A stretch of 64,000 nt of DNA from Synechococcales cyanobacterium GL140_1_metabat_312 (lineage in GTDB: Bacteria > Cyanobacteriota > Cyanobacteriia > Leptolyngbyales > Leptolyngbyaceae). Under the pieces are notes generated by a model that saw only the letters and a list, made by a program, of their open reading frames with translations, was not told where the DNA came from and made no database searches. Both the position numbers and the translations under genes were made by a program. The stretch is from contig JANXWB010000025.1 in NCBI GenBank assembly GCA_025351345.1, positions 23,070 to 87,069 of the forward strand. The letters are read 5' to 3'. Of the stretch, positions 1 to 9,828 are shown piece by piece (position 1 is the first letter of the stretch; each line of letters starts with the position of its first letter).

Positions 1-80
1 ACACCATCTCACGAAATTCCACCTATGTTGCGATCGACATCCCGTACTGATCACTCTGTTTCACCTATTTTGTAGATTTA

Positions 81-125
81 TTTGTTCTAAATCTATTTGT
101 TCTAAATCTATTGTCCTGAATCTGT
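81..125. repeat. 15-nt tandem repeat upstream of the export gene
   Basis: The 15-mer TTTGTTCTAAATCTA occurs at 81-95 and again at 96-110, followed by a degenerate third copy at 111-125. It lies 20-64 nt before the ATG of the polysaccharide export gene, in the place of the promoter or leader. Its function is not evident; it may be a regulator binding array or slippage-generated DNA. Confidence 0.7.
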
Positions 126-144
126 TCTTCTAAATTTTTATACT

Positions 145-1323
145 ATGAAATTTCAACTTGCTGCGAGTTACGGACTATTTTTTCTAAGTACGATCACCCC
201 CACGATCGCCGCTCCAATCCCTTCAGAATTATCAACGCCGTCACCCACTCCGTCGTCAACTCCGCCGTCAATTCTACCGACTGTCAGCCCATCAATTACT
301 CCTACTTTTTCAACCGATACAAGCAGTCCATTACCCGCGAGTGCGACGACAGTAATCAAGTCAATAAAGTCAGGAATAAATTCGGGGCAACTCAGTGATG
401 TGATTCCATTAAAGTCAGGCGATCGGATTCGGTTGACAGTTGTGGGCTTTCCCGACATGACCGGAGAGCAAATCATTCTTTCCGACGGAACCATTCAACT
501 CCCTCTGGCTGGATCTATTCCGATCGCAGGACTCACACCGGGGTCGGCCAGTACCGCCATCATAAACTCACTTCAGCCCTACGTTCGTCGTCCCCAAGTC
601 AGCATTGTCGTGTTGGCCCTCAGTCCGTTACGGGTCAATGTAATTGGAGAAGTGCTTCAGCCCGGACCACGGACTTTAGAACCCACTAAAAATCAAACCA
701 GTAGCTATGGCTTACCCACCATTTCGCCTATTACTCTGAGCGATGCTGTCAACATTGCCGGGGGAATTACACCGAATGCAGACCTGCGAAATGTGATCAT
801 TCGACGAACAACCGTCCAGTCCCCAGGTCCCGGTGAGCCTTTGGTGGCCATGCGATCGGATGTGAAAGTAGATCTGTGGCAAGTATTACAAAGCGGCGAC
901 CTAGATGCGGATCCACGGCTCAACTACGGTGACGAAATTTTAATTCCTACTGCATTAATTAGCACTCCAGAACAACAAGCCTTACTCAAATCAACCTTTG
1001 CCCCCACTCGAATTCGGGTACAGGTGGCGGGGGAAGTGCAGCGGGCGGGCCAAGTGGAAGTCTCGGCAAATTCGGGAGTGAGTCAAGCGATCGCAGCAGC
1101 AGGCGGCCCAACGCGAGATGCGAAAAGTCGTGACATTGTGCTCTATCGCACGAGTCCTGAGGGTCGAGTTGAATCTCAGAAATTTGACTTTGGCAAAGAC
1201 TCCATTGCCTTACGGGACGGCGATCTAATTGTGGTCGGCCAAACTGGAAGTAGCAAAATCCTGGACTTCTTAGGGAAACTAATTTCACCCCTTAGCCCGT
1301 TCATCAACCTCATTCGTTTTTAG
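145..1323 (+). CDS. Wza-type polysaccharide export protein (SLBB domains)
   Basis: Periplasmic/outer-membrane polysaccharide export protein of the Wza/GumB type, forming the exit channel for capsule or exopolysaccharide. An N-terminal signal peptide (about residues 1-22) is followed by a Ser/Thr/Pro-rich linker (about 27-70). A Poly_export domain comes next (about 90-180, with the family-typical run VVGFPDMTG). Two SLBB-like segments follow, one starting near LRVNVIGEVLQPG and one near IRVQVAGEVQRAG. The 392-residue length is usual for cyanobacterial members. The Wzy-like gene starts only 8 nt downstream, so the two are very likely cotranscribed. I see no lipobox cysteine, so membrane attachment by lipid is doubtful. 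Confidence 0.88.
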   Translation: MKFQLAASYGLFFLSTITPTIAAPIPSELSTPSPTPSSTPPSILPTVSPSITPTFSTDTSSPLPASATTVIKSIKSGINSGQLSDVIPLKSGDRIRLTVVGFPDMTGEQIILSDGTIQLPLAGSIPIAGLTPGSASTAIINSLQPYVRRPQVSIVVLALSPLRVNVIGEVLQPGPRTLEPTKNQTSSYGLPTISPITLSDAVNIAGGITPNADLRNVIIRRTTVQSPGPGEPLVAMRSDVKVDLWQVLQSGDLDADPRLNYGDEILIPTALISTPEQQALLKSTFAPTRIRVQVAGEVQRAGQVEVSANSGVSQAIAAAGGPTRDAKSRDIVLYRTSPEGRVESQKFDFGKDSIALRDGDLIVVGQTGSSKILDFLGKLISPLSPFINLIRF

Positions 1324-1331
1324 GCCCAGTC

Positions 1332-2813
1332 ATGTACACCGAGCATTCCTCAAAACCTGCGGCAATTTGGCTTCCCTGGCTAATTACAATAGTGGGATTA
1401 GTTGTAGGGACTGGACTGGGGCTAGCTTCTGGTGCGCAGCCGTTGCTGTTGGGCGGTGCGATCGGCGCAATTTTATTTGTCATGACCTTCTTTTTAAAAT
1501 TTGAAGTAGTGGTCATTGGACTATTGATTTTGAGAACGGCGATCGATTGTTTTGTGACGCTTCAATTACCAACCGTGTTTGCGATCGGGATCGATGCTCT
1601 AACCATTCTGTATTTGATTGTTCAATTATTTCGACGACAGACGATTCAAACGGATTGGTTTTTTTGGTGGTTTTTCGGGTGGTGGCTTTTTCAAGGACTA
1701 TGGCTTGTGCTGATGGTTTTAGGCGGACTAGGATTGGGAGCTGGCTTTTTAGCCGATAGTATTCGGGAATGGATTCGTATTTTTTCGTGGGTCGTAGCGT
1801 ACTTCTTAGCCATGCAAATGAAAGGGAAAATTAAACCGAGAACTTTTATCTATGGATTGTTCTGGTCTTTGGTTGCGCCCTTGACTGTGGCGGTAATACA
1901 AATCATTGCACCGAACGTATTGCCGGGAGATTTAAATCTCAATGGAAGTAGTATGCAAGGAATGGACGGGCCAGCGTCTGAAGGAGCCAGAATCCGAGGG
2001 ACTCTCGGCCATCCAAACTCATTTGTCACCTATACCTTTATGTTTATGTCCTTAACTCAGTGGCGATTGTCTCAGGAAAAAAATAAGTTATTTTGGGGAA
2101 TATTACTCGGCTTACTGGCTTTTTTCTTCGTTAGTGCTAAGGCGCTTTATAGCTTGATGATGTTGGCCGTTTTAATTTTAGTCTTGATCGCCCCTCGATT
2201 GAGTATTTTGAAAATGGTCGGCGGGATTATCTTTTTTATATTAATAATTTCACTGTTCGGAAGTACTGAATTTGGCCAGGAACGCCTTGGCTCGATCGGA
2301 AAAACACCCTTACTTAATCCTGATATTGACGTTACCCGTGCCATTTTGCTTTCAAAAGGAGACAATAACAGTTTTAATTGGCGGATTGCTCAGTGGTATC
2401 AACTGCTGGGGGAATTCAACCTATTTCCTTGGTTTGGGTATGGTTTAGGCGTAAGTATTAAAATCAGCACAAATAATCTTCTTCCCCACAATGATTATGT
2501 TCGAGCGTTGGTGGAAGGCGGTGTCGTTGGGTTTGCAAGCTTTATGAGCTTCATGACGATGCAGATAGTAAGACTAGTACAGCTTTGGCGGAATGCTTGG
2601 AATAACTCAGTACAACGGGGATTTTGTTTGGCATTATTAGCAATCTTTATGGCCTTACCCGCTGCAATGTTGACAGAAAACATTTGGACCCATACGATGC
2701 TATTTTTCTATCTTTATACATTCATGGCGATCGCAGGATGGGATTGGTCGGAGACGAATGAGCCGGGTAGTCAAGTCAAGACTCCTCGTGTTTTAGGCCA
2801 AAATAGAATCTGA
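1332..2813 (+). CDS. O-antigen ligase/Wzy-like polysaccharide polymerase
   Basis: Multi-pass inner-membrane protein with about 10-12 hydrophobic segments over 493 residues. It has a large extracytoplasmic loop in its second half, the architecture of the Wzy_C/O-antigen ligase family. The run [16 protein letters not shown] near residue 385 matches the family's HNxxL...E-GxxG region, and an Arg-rich RGTLGHPN segment lies near 220. It is expected to polymerise or ligate lipid-linked sugar repeats at the periplasmic face. It is tightly coupled to the upstream export gene and followed by an acetyltransferase and a flippase, which supports an exopolysaccharide role. Polymerase and ligase cannot be told apart here. 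Confidence 0.82.
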   Translation: MYTEHSSKPAAIWLPWLITIVGLVVGTGLGLASGAQPLLLGGAIGAILFVMTFFLKFEVVVIGLLILRTAIDCFVTLQLPTVFAIGIDALTILYLIVQLFRRQTIQTDWFFWWFFGWWLFQGLWLVLMVLGGLGLGAGFLADSIREWIRIFSWVVAYFLAMQMKGKIKPRTFIYGLFWSLVAPLTVAVIQIIAPNVLPGDLNLNGSSMQGMDGPASEGARIRGTLGHPNSFVTYTFMFMSLTQWRLSQEKNKLFWGILLGLLAFFFVSAKALYSLMMLAVLILVLIAPRLSILKMVGGIIFFILIISLFGSTEFGQERLGSIGKTPLLNPDIDVTRAILLSKGDNNSFNWRIAQWYQLLGEFNLFPWFGYGLGVSIKISTNNLLPHNDYVRALVEGGVVGFASFMSFMTMQIVRLVQLWRNAWNNSVQRGFCLALLAIFMALPAAMLTENIWTHTMLFFYLYTFMAIAGWDWSETNEPGSQVKTPRVLGQNRI

Positions 2814-2890
2814 GATTTTTACTTCTTAATGTATTCATTCTGAAACAACGCTCACGATTGTTCAACATCACAGGGAGTAAACAAAATTTT

Positions 2891-3454
2891 ATGGATTCTT
2901 ACAAATCATTTCTATTTCAAGATTGGGAAATTAACCGTGAAACTAGTCTCAAATCCAGATTGTCACTTGTTTTATTTCGATCAGCACAATACCCGAAAAA
3001 TTCGACCAGTCAAGGTCTATTCACGAAGCCATTTCGAGCTATTTATCAAATCTTAGTAGAGTGGATTTTGGGAATAGAAATTCCTTGGGATACTGACATC
3101 GGGCACTCATTACAACTTCAACATGGTCATGGTTTAGTCATTAATCACCACACAACGATCGGGCGTAATTGTGTCTTACGACATACAACTACGATCGGCA
3201 ACAAAAAAAATGCAGATGGTTCATATTCTGCTGCACCCACCATCGGAAATTATGTAGATATTGGCTGTCATGTTGTTATTTTAGGCCCGGTGAAGATTGG
3301 CGATCGGGCCGTCATTGGTGCAGGTTCTGTAGTACTTAAAGACGTGCCAGCAGGAGGAGTCGTCGTCGGCAATCCAGCACGGTTAATTCGAGTTGTAGAA
3401 CAGATTTCTCATCTGTCCGTCCTAGAGCCTATGTCACAAAAATTGGAGCATTGA
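2891..3454 (+). CDS. Hexapeptide-repeat acetyltransferase (serine acetyltransferase-like)
   Basis: Left-handed beta-helix acyltransferase of the CysE/WcaB type. Hexapeptide repeats run from about residue 75 to 165 ([58 protein letters not shown]) and end with the usual [10 protein letters not shown] loop. The ATG at 2891 is chosen because GGGAG (2873-2877) precedes it; an in-frame TTG at 2858 has no such signal. The product is then 187 residues. In this neighbourhood it probably O-acetylates a sugar of the exopolysaccharide rather than serine: it lacks the long N-terminal helical domain of true CysE. Confidence 0.85.
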   Translation: MDSYKSFLFQDWEINRETSLKSRLSLVLFRSAQYPKNSTSQGLFTKPFRAIYQILVEWILGIEIPWDTDIGHSLQLQHGHGLVINHHTTIGRNCVLRHTTTIGNKKNADGSYSAAPTIGNYVDIGCHVVILGPVKIGDRAVIGAGSVVLKDVPAGGVVVGNPARLIRVVEQISHLSVLEPMSQKLEH

Positions 3455-3606
3455 GTAATATCCCTATTTAGATTCTCTTTAGGTTTCTACAGATCAATAG
3501 GAAGCTTCAAGTTAATATGTCGGTTACATTAGACTAGTACTTCTCTACGTTCTTCAAATTCATCCGAATCGTAGAGAGTTTTTCCCTCACATTATTTTTA
3601 CTTCTT

Positions 3607-4896
3607 ATGCAAAAGCTCAAGACACTTACCGCAAGCCGATATGTTCAAAATGTTGGGTGGCTAGGTGTAGCGGAGTTAATTAATCGGATCTTTCGCTTAG
3701 CTACAACAATCACCTTAATTCGATTGTTTAGCAAAGCTGACTATGGAATGCTGTCTGCGATTTATACCGTATTTGAGTTTGGTCTAACGTTCTCAATGGG
3801 GGAAGGTATCGGCAGTACGATTCTTCAGGCAGATGATGAAAATGTGGATGAGGTTGCAACCAATGTATATTGGCTCAATTGGATTTTGTTGGGTTCTATT
3901 TTTCTAATTCAATGTGTACTCGCCTATCCGATCGCATTGTTTTATAAAAACCCAGATTTAACATTACCGATCGTATTTTTGGGACTTTGTTATTTAATGA
4001 TGCCGATTTACAGTGTTCAAGAGACACTCTTAGCGCGTAAAAATCGTCTAGAAGTTCAATCTTGGGCAATAGCCGCCCAGGCGATCGTATCGAATGTGTT
4101 GACGGTCGGACTAGTCATCGCTGGGTTTGGCATCCAAGGAGTCGTGCTGTCAATGTTATTGAGTCATGTGCCTTGGATTGTATTGATGTTCCGCCACGAG
4201 TCTTGGAGACCGAAGTATTTTACAATTTCTCGCTGGCGTGAGATTTTTCGATTTGGAAGTCGCGTATTAGGCGTAGAGTTGCTAAATCGCTTTCGGATGA
4301 ATGTGGACTATTTGTTAGTAGCAGGGATGTTGGGTACGGAAGCATTAGGGTTATATTTCTTTGCCTTTAATGCGGGTTTAGGGATTAGTCAAAGTATTCT
4401 GTGGGCGATCGGATCGGCATGGTATCCAGAATTCTGTGAGGCTCGGGGGAGTTTGAGTGGGCTGCGAGCAAAATGGATGAATAGTTTTAAAACCATTGGT
4501 TTTGTAATTTTACCGATGGTGTTATTCCAAGTGACATTTGCCCATTGGTATATTCCGATTTTGGCAAAGGGCAATAAGTGGGATGATGCAATTCCCATTG
4601 TGATGATTATTTGTTTATCAGCAATTCCATTAGCTATTTCACGATCGACGTCTCAACTTTTACGATCCATGGATCGAATGAAGCTAGATTTGATTTGGAG
4701 TGTAGTCTTTATGACTGTCTTTAGTGCCGCGATCGGAGCAGCAATTCTGATTTCTAAGGGATTCGAGATCAATGGAAGTTATCAGATTTCACTATTAGCG
4801 GTAGCAGTAACGGTGTTGGTTTGTCAGGCTATCTTTGTGCCGGGATTTGCACTATTTATCGATCGCAAGTTGTTTGGTGGGATTCGTAAAGCCTAG
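3607..4896 (+). CDS. Wzx-like oligosaccharide flippase
   Basis: Polytopic membrane protein of 429 residues with about 12 predicted transmembrane segments, of the polysaccharide synthesis (RfbX/Wzx, MOP superfamily) type. The N-terminal stretch GVAELINRIFRLATTITLIRLFSKADYG is typical: an early helix followed by the L-xxxxYG motif. It should flip undecaprenyl-linked sugar units for the Wzy-like polymerase encoded at 1332. It is the last gene of the cluster; a strong terminator follows at 4943-4984. Glycosyltransferases and a Wzc kinase are absent from the window and presumably lie to the left. Confidence 0.85.
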   Translation: MQKLKTLTASRYVQNVGWLGVAELINRIFRLATTITLIRLFSKADYGMLSAIYTVFEFGLTFSMGEGIGSTILQADDENVDEVATNVYWLNWILLGSIFLIQCVLAYPIALFYKNPDLTLPIVFLGLCYLMMPIYSVQETLLARKNRLEVQSWAIAAQAIVSNVLTVGLVIAGFGIQGVVLSMLLSHVPWIVLMFRHESWRPKYFTISRWREIFRFGSRVLGVELLNRFRMNVDYLLVAGMLGTEALGLYFFAFNAGLGISQSILWAIGSAWYPEFCEARGSLSGLRAKWMNSFKTIGFVILPMVLFQVTFAHWYIPILAKGNKWDDAIPIVMIICLSAIPLAISRSTSQLLRSMDRMKLDLIWSVVFMTVFSAAIGAAILISKGFEINGSYQISLLAVAVTVLVCQAIFVPGFALFIDRKLFGGIRKA

Positions 4897-4942
4897 TTTC
4901 ACGCTTAGGTTAAAAACCCGGTCTAGCAGCGAAAGTTCATTA

Positions 4943-4984
4943 AAATAGACTAAAAGCCAATTCACGTAGGTTTTTAGTCTATTT
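4943..4984. terminator. Bidirectional rho-independent terminator
   Basis: Perfect 13-bp inverted repeat, AAATAGACTAAAA (4943-4955) against TTTTAGTCTATTT (4972-4984), with a 16-nt loop. The arms supply U tracts in both directions. It separates the converging flippase and NADH dehydrogenase genes. Confidence 0.8.
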
Positions 4985-5064
4985 CAATAGATTTTTGCTA
5001 TGGGCTTGGATTTATTCACGAGCAATCTTATTCGCGAGTAAGTTACCACATTCTTAGAAGTCAC

Positions 5065-6270
5065 CTAAGGAGTTTTAGCTAGGCTTTTCAAAAAGTCAGT
5101 CGCAGGCTTAGTAATCCAGTTCAAACCCACCTTAATTTGATGCTCAAACGTCGGCATTCGCATGAGATAAATCATCCGTCTGGCTAAATGAGCCGAAACA
5201 CCATTGAGTTGTAATCCCAGACCCGCTAACGTTGCATCATCCGAACCCAAGGTCATCATTTCACCAAGATGTTGATATTTGAAGGTCAGCAAAGGCCGAT
5301 CGGTTAGAGAAGCCCAGAGATTCCAGCCTGCATAATCGGCTTGCTGAAACGCAGCTTGAGCGGTCGTCGGGATAGTCTGTCCATCAGCATCTTTACAATC
5401 AGCCAGATCGCCCAGTGCATAAACTTCCGGATACCCTTCAACTTGAAGTGTCGTTTGAACTTTGAGTTGCCCGCGATCGTTTTTCGGCAACGGCAAGCTT
5501 TGAATCACCTCAGAAATGCGCGTCCCGACTGTCCACAGCACCAAATCAACAGGTAAGGTTTCAGACTTATCATCATATTGCAGCGTAATCTCTTCACTCG
5601 TCACGTCGCTAGTTTTGGTCTGGAGATCTGTCCAAACTTTGCGATCGATCAACGCTTTTTCAGCGGCTTTACGGTTGAAGTCAGGCGAAAAATTCAAGAT
5701 CCGATCGCCCAATTCCACAATCCGCACTCGCCCCCGCTCACCCAATCGTTCCGCCAAATTACAGGCCAGCTCAACCCCGCTATACCCTGCCCCAATAATC
5801 GCCACCCGAATTCGGTCCGCATCGCTCGCTTCCAAATCTCTCAGCCGATCGCTAAGACGCATCGCATCATTCAAAGTCCGAAATGGAAGCGCATGATCCG
5901 CCGCACCCGGAACCTTCCCAATCACCGATTCACCGCCCATCGCCAACACTAAACGATCGTAAGAAAGCTCTTCAGCTTGGCCATTTTGAGTAATTTGAAC
6001 CGTACGATCTGCCAGATTTACAGAATCAACCGTAGCCTGAACATAGCGAATACCAGTCCCTGAAAGAAGTTCGCTGTAATAGGGCGCAACTTCCCAGCTT
6101 TGCAAATCGCCTGTGACCACTTCATACAGCAACGGCAAAAAGACAAACCGATCGCACTTATCTACTAACGTAATTTCCGGCTTCTCATGCCCAGTCCACG
6201 GCAACTGACTCAGCCGTAGCGCAGTATATAGACCGCCGAAGCCGCCACCCAGAATGCAAATACGAGACAT
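5065..6270 (-). CDS. ndb: Type II NAD(P)H dehydrogenase (NDH-2 family flavoprotein)
   Basis: FAD/NAD(P)-binding pyridine nucleotide-disulfide oxidoreductase of 401 residues. An FAD-binding Rossmann motif GGGFGG sits at 8-13. A second dinucleotide fold, IGAGYSGVE, sits at 159-167. A C-terminal FAD motif YALGDLAD follows. The family transfers electrons from NAD(P)H to quinone without pumping protons, on the membrane surface. Cyanobacteria have several Ndb paralogs, and I cannot say which this is. It follows mreD on the same strand after 86 bp, but a functional link to cell shape is not obvious. Confidence 0.85.
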   Translation of the reverse strand: MSRICILGGGFGGLYTALRLSQLPWTGHEKPEITLVDKCDRFVFLPLLYEVVTGDLQSWEVAPYYSELLSGTGIRYVQATVDSVNLADRTVQITQNGQAEELSYDRLVLAMGGESVIGKVPGAADHALPFRTLNDAMRLSDRLRDLEASDADRIRVAIIGAGYSGVELACNLAERLGERGRVRIVELGDRILNFSPDFNRKAAEKALIDRKVWTDLQTKTSDVTSEEITLQYDDKSETLPVDLVLWTVGTRISEVIQSLPLPKNDRGQLKVQTTLQVEGYPEVYALGDLADCKDADGQTIPTTAQAAFQQADYAGWNLWASLTDRPLLTFKYQHLGEMMTLGSDDATLAGLGLQLNGVSAHLARRMIYLMRMPTFEHQIKVGLNWITKPATDFLKSLAKTP

Positions 6271-6356
6271 GAGTCAACCAGTATTAAGGAATGTATCTCA
6301 CCAGTTTACTGCGTTTTTAGAGTTACTGTGTTTTTAGAGTTCCTACATTGCGTAGC

Positions 6357-6923
6357 CTAAGCATCGGGACTCTGAGACCACTTCCAAAGCTGATTAAGCG
6401 GAAAATATAGCACAGGTGCCCAGAGGCTACTTAGAATAGCGGAACTCAATGCAATAAGCTGATGATGCCTCCAAATATCCACTACGGTGCGGGTGCCGAG
6501 AAAACTGAATTGCAATGCCATGACAGTCTCAGCGACCACAGCCATCCCAAACGTAATGAGAGTAATAAAAATAAAATCTTCGCGGAGAACTCGTTGTTTT
6601 TGAAGGCGTGAAATGAGATAGGCAACCACCATTAAACTAAAAATATGGGTCGGATGTTCTTCAGTCATCGCATCTTGTAATAGTCCTAGCACCAGCCCTG
6701 CACTTAGACCTTGCCACACCGATCGTTTCAAGCTCCAAATCACGACCCAAATCAGCAGCCAATTCGGACCAATTCCGGCCAATGCCATGCCTGGTAAACG
6801 AGTAGGAAGCAACATTAGACAGATCCATACCGACATCACCGTCAAAACACTCCCAAAAAACAGTCGAAGTGCGGGACTACGATCGATCGTCTGAACCATC
6901 TGAGTCATGGCAGGAAATTGCAT
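6357..6923 (-). CDS. mreD: Rod shape-determining protein MreD
   Basis: Small polytopic inner-membrane protein (188 residues, about 5-6 hydrophobic segments) in the third position of an mreB-mreC-mreD operon. Its start codon overlaps the last base of mreC (shared base 6923), implying translational coupling. MreD belongs to the elongasome that positions peptidoglycan synthesis during cell elongation. Sequence conservation in MreD is low, so the call rests on topology, length and gene order. Confidence 0.9.
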   Translation of the reverse strand: MQFPAMTQMVQTIDRSPALRLFFGSVLTVMSVWICLMLLPTRLPGMALAGIGPNWLLIWVVIWSLKRSVWQGLSAGLVLGLLQDAMTEEHPTHIFSLMVVAYLISRLQKQRVLREDFIFITLITFGMAVVAETVMALQFSFLGTRTVVDIWRHHQLIALSSAILSSLWAPVLYFPLNQLWKWSQSPDA

Positions 6924-7747
6924 TAGGGTTTCTCAGCGGGAGGCAAAACTTGGCCGTTTTTAGGTTCGGGATCTGGCGTAATATCTTCTGTCTGGGCGGG
7001 TAAATGAGGATAAATGGCCGTCCATTCGAGGGCAGCGATCGGGGCCGTGAGCTGAATCACAGCCTCGGGCGACGGACTCTTACCCATATCAACAGATTCC
7101 ACACGTCCAACGGGAAGGCCAGATGGGAATTTGGTACTAAAGGAAGAGGTCACGACAGTATCACCGCGACGAACGTCAACGTTTTTGTCGAAAAACTCCA
7201 TAATCACTTGGCTCCCAGCCTTGTCTCCGCTTTGGCCCTTAATAAATCCTGTGGCGCGGGTCCGGCTAACAGTGACCCCTACCTGGTTAAAGGCATCACT
7301 TAAGAGAGTAACAAGACTAACATTATCCGAAACTTTGCTAACTCGGCCCACGACCCCACCCGGACTCATGACAACACTATTGAGTTCGACTCCATCTTTT
7401 TTACCGCGCCCCAGAACAAGATGGGACCACCAGTGATCAGCACTGCGGCCAATTACTGGGGCAGGAATACCCTTTGTTTTTTGGGCTTGGGTGAAGCCGA
7501 GAAGATCTTCTAATTTCTGATTTTTATTTTGAAGGTCAATTAAACGTTGCTGAAGCTCTTGGGCCTGGGCATTTTCCAGTTGAGCGGTCCGATCGGGACT
7601 GTTATAAAATGGACGTGTAATAAATTGATAGCTCTCAAGTAAAAAACTGCCTTGAGTTTGACGAATAATTAATGCGATACCGACAGCAGCGCCAGTTAAC
7701 AGCGTACTTGTTCCAAACCGTTCCCACCAACGACGTACTGATAACAT
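6923..7747 (-). CDS. mreC: Rod shape-determining protein MreC
   Basis: Bitopic membrane protein of 274 residues. A single N-terminal transmembrane helix (about 13-30) is followed by a Gln/Leu-rich coiled coil (about 55-85, LENAQAQELQQRLIDLQ) and the periplasmic beta-barrel domains typical of MreC (PVIGRSADHWW, then GVVGRVSKV). The C-terminal 25 residues are Pro/Glu-rich. It lies between mreB and mreD and overlaps mreD by one base. MreC scaffolds penicillin-binding proteins of the elongation complex. Confidence 0.93.
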   Translation of the reverse strand: MLSVRRWWERFGTSTLLTGAAVGIALIIRQTQGSFLLESYQFITRPFYNSPDRTAQLENAQAQELQQRLIDLQNKNQKLEDLLGFTQAQKTKGIPAPVIGRSADHWWSHLVLGRGKKDGVELNSVVMSPGGVVGRVSKVSDNVSLVTLLSDAFNQVGVTVSRTRATGFIKGQSGDKAGSQVIMEFFDKNVDVRRGDTVVTSSFSTKFPSGLPVGRVESVDMGKSPSPEAVIQLTAPIAALEWTAIYPHLPAQTEDITPDPEPKNGQVLPPAEKP

Positions 7748-7913
7748 AAAACAATAAAATAATGATTACTTGGATTAATGTGAAGAATCTTAGAGCGCTT
7801 AACACAGAACCATTGAGGAATTCGCCATTAGTTCCTTCCCATTCATAGCTAGAGATTCAGGATAATTTCAACTCCACAGGCCAAAATCATCCGAATCCAA
7901 CAAACCATTCAGC

Positions 7914-8951
7914 CTAACGAGGGCGACTACTGAAGACGCGCTCCAATTCCTTGAAGTTTTCCAGGACGCGCCCGGTTCCTAATACGACGCAGCTCAAGGG
8001 ATCGGCAGCCACATGAACCACAATCCCAGTTTCATGACTAATCAAGGCATCAAGTCCTCGTAACAAGGCACCACCACCCGCCAGCATAATCCCACGATCG
8101 ATAATATCTGAGGCCAACTCAGGCGGAGTCCGTTCCAGAGTGCGTTTGACAGCATCGACAATCACTGCCAACGGTTCAGCCATGCTTTCCCGAATTTCTG
8201 GGGTCTTAATGGTAACGATCTGGGGCAAGCCCGACAGTAAATGCAAGCCTCTGACTTCCATGGTCTCTTCATCCATTTCACGGTTCGGATAGGCCGATCC
8301 AACCGCAATTTTAATTTCCTCTGAGGTACGTTCGCCGATCACCAGGTTGTGAACTTTTTTCATGTATTGCATGATAGCTTCACTGAGTTCGTCACCCGCG
8401 ACCCGCACCGATTCACTGAGTACGGTTCCCTGCAAGCTTAGAATCGCAACTTCAGTAGTACCGCCGCCAATGTCGATGATCATGTTCCCCGTCGGTTCCT
8501 GCACTGGAAGCCCCGCACCGATCGCCGCCGCCACAGGCTCATCAATCAAAAAAACTTCCCGCGCTCCAGCTTGGGTTGCGGCATCCATCACCGCTCGGCG
8601 TTCGACCCCAGTCACACCACTCGGAATCCCAATTACCACACGGGGCGAGACCAATTGACGACCATCATGAACCTTAGTGATGAAATGCTTCAACATCAGC
8701 TCAGCGATATCAAAATCCGCAATCACACCATCTCGCAGCGGACGGGATGCCACAATATTGCCGGGGGTCCGCCCTATCATCCGTTTAGCCTCTTCACCGA
8801 CTGCAAGAGGAACTCCTTCACGCTGATCCATGGCCACTACGGATGGCTCTTGCAGAACGATTCCCTTCCCAGAAACATACACCAAGGTGTTGGCAGTACC
8901 TAGGTCAATACCCATATCTCGGGAGGCAGAAAAGCGGCCAAAAAAATTCAC
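7914..8951 (-). CDS. mreB: Rod shape-determining protein MreB (actin homolog)
   Basis: Actin-fold ATPase of 345 residues that forms membrane-associated filaments guiding lateral wall synthesis. Phosphate-1 motif [10 protein letters not shown] lies near residue 17, phosphate-2 motif [10 protein letters not shown] near 160, and adenosine motif [11 protein letters not shown] near 290. Length and start are standard. It is first in the mreBCD operon, 166 bp ahead of mreC, and is divergent from ssb across a 385-bp spacer. Confidence 0.97.
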   Translation of the reverse strand: MNFFGRFSASRDMGIDLGTANTLVYVSGKGIVLQEPSVVAMDQREGVPLAVGEEAKRMIGRTPGNIVASRPLRDGVIADFDIAELMLKHFITKVHDGRQLVSPRVVIGIPSGVTGVERRAVMDAATQAGAREVFLIDEPVAAAIGAGLPVQEPTGNMIIDIGGGTTEVAILSLQGTVLSESVRVAGDELSEAIMQYMKKVHNLVIGERTSEEIKIAVGSAYPNREMDEETMEVRGLHLLSGLPQIVTIKTPEIRESMAEPLAVIVDAVKRTLERTPPELASDIIDRGIMLAGGGALLRGLDALISHETGIVVHVAADPLSCVVLGTGRVLENFKELERVFSSRPR

Positions 8952-9336
8952 GACAGTAGCCTCAGCAAATTTAGTCCAACAGAATAGAAATGATTGGCTA
9001 CAGGCATTCAGGAAACCCTCGAAGCAATCAGTGCTAAATCTTATTACGTTTCATTCCCCTCGTCTAGCCACATTAGATACTGCACCATTTCTGCACTACT
9101 AAGATCAGAGATGTTTTAAAATACGCACCCCTTGCCGAAAGAGGTACCGGACGGACATCTCGGCACGACTAATGTTTAAAACTAAATAAATAATACTAGC
9201 CACATAGCGTTTGAAATTAAAGCTCTTGCTACCAGTTGGATCCCAACATTGCGAAATTATTGCAAGATTTTCTAAGGCTAACGTCTGAGGCTAACGGTAG
9301 AATACTTCTAGCAATTGAAGTGAGCGATCGGAAATC
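8952..9336. promoter_or_regulatory. Divergent mreB/ssb intergenic region
   Basis: 385 bp without a gene. Near ssb there is a direct repeat AGGCTAACG at 9275-9283 and 9288-9296 (13-nt period), just before a TAGAAT (9298-9303) that could serve as the ssb -10 element. No good -35 is visible. On the mreB side I see no confident promoter. Confidence 0.35.
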
Positions 9337-9705
9337 ATGAGTTTAAACGTTGTGACTTTGGTGGGACGTGTGGGAGGAGAGCCAGATGTTCGTCATTTTG
9401 AGTCGGGGAGCGTAAAATGTCGCTTGACGCTGGCAGTGAACCGTCGGACAAAAAATGACCAGCCTGACTGGTTTACACTGGAAATCTGGGGTAAAACTGC
9501 ACAGATCGCCGAGCAGTATGTAAATAAAGGATCTTTGATCGGTGTAAAAGGATTGCTCAAGTTTGATACTTGGGTCGATCGGAACACAGGAGCAAACCGG
9601 ATGTCTCCAGTTGTAGTGGTGGACCAACTCAATTTGCTGGGATCTCGCCGAGACAATGAAGCCAGCCAACAGTCGGCCAATGAAGGCTATTCAGACGATT
9701 TTTAG
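9337..9705 (+). CDS. ssb: Single-stranded DNA-binding protein
   Basis: OB-fold protein of 122 residues that coats ssDNA in replication and repair. It opens with the standard NVVTLVGRVGGEPDVR strand and contains LTLAVNRR and WFTLEIWGKTA. The C-terminal tail is very short: about 12 residues after the OB fold, ending SDDF. An acidic tip with a terminal Phe is kept, but the long Gly/Gln-rich linker and the DDDIPF tail of E. coli SSB are absent. Short forms are common in cyanobacteria. Confidence 0.93.
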   Translation: MSLNVVTLVGRVGGEPDVRHFESGSVKCRLTLAVNRRTKNDQPDWFTLEIWGKTAQIAEQYVNKGSLIGVKGLLKFDTWVDRNTGANRMSPVVVVDQLNLLGSRRDNEASQQSANEGYSDDF

Positions 9706-9828
9706 AGTGAATTTCACCTTATTTTCCCTGACGCCATTGAATTCAGGTGAAAGTGAAAGACCAAAACGGGAGACAACGCACTACAATTCATCACATCGTT
9801 CAAGGCGTATTGGCCTCAAGAGTCAGAT

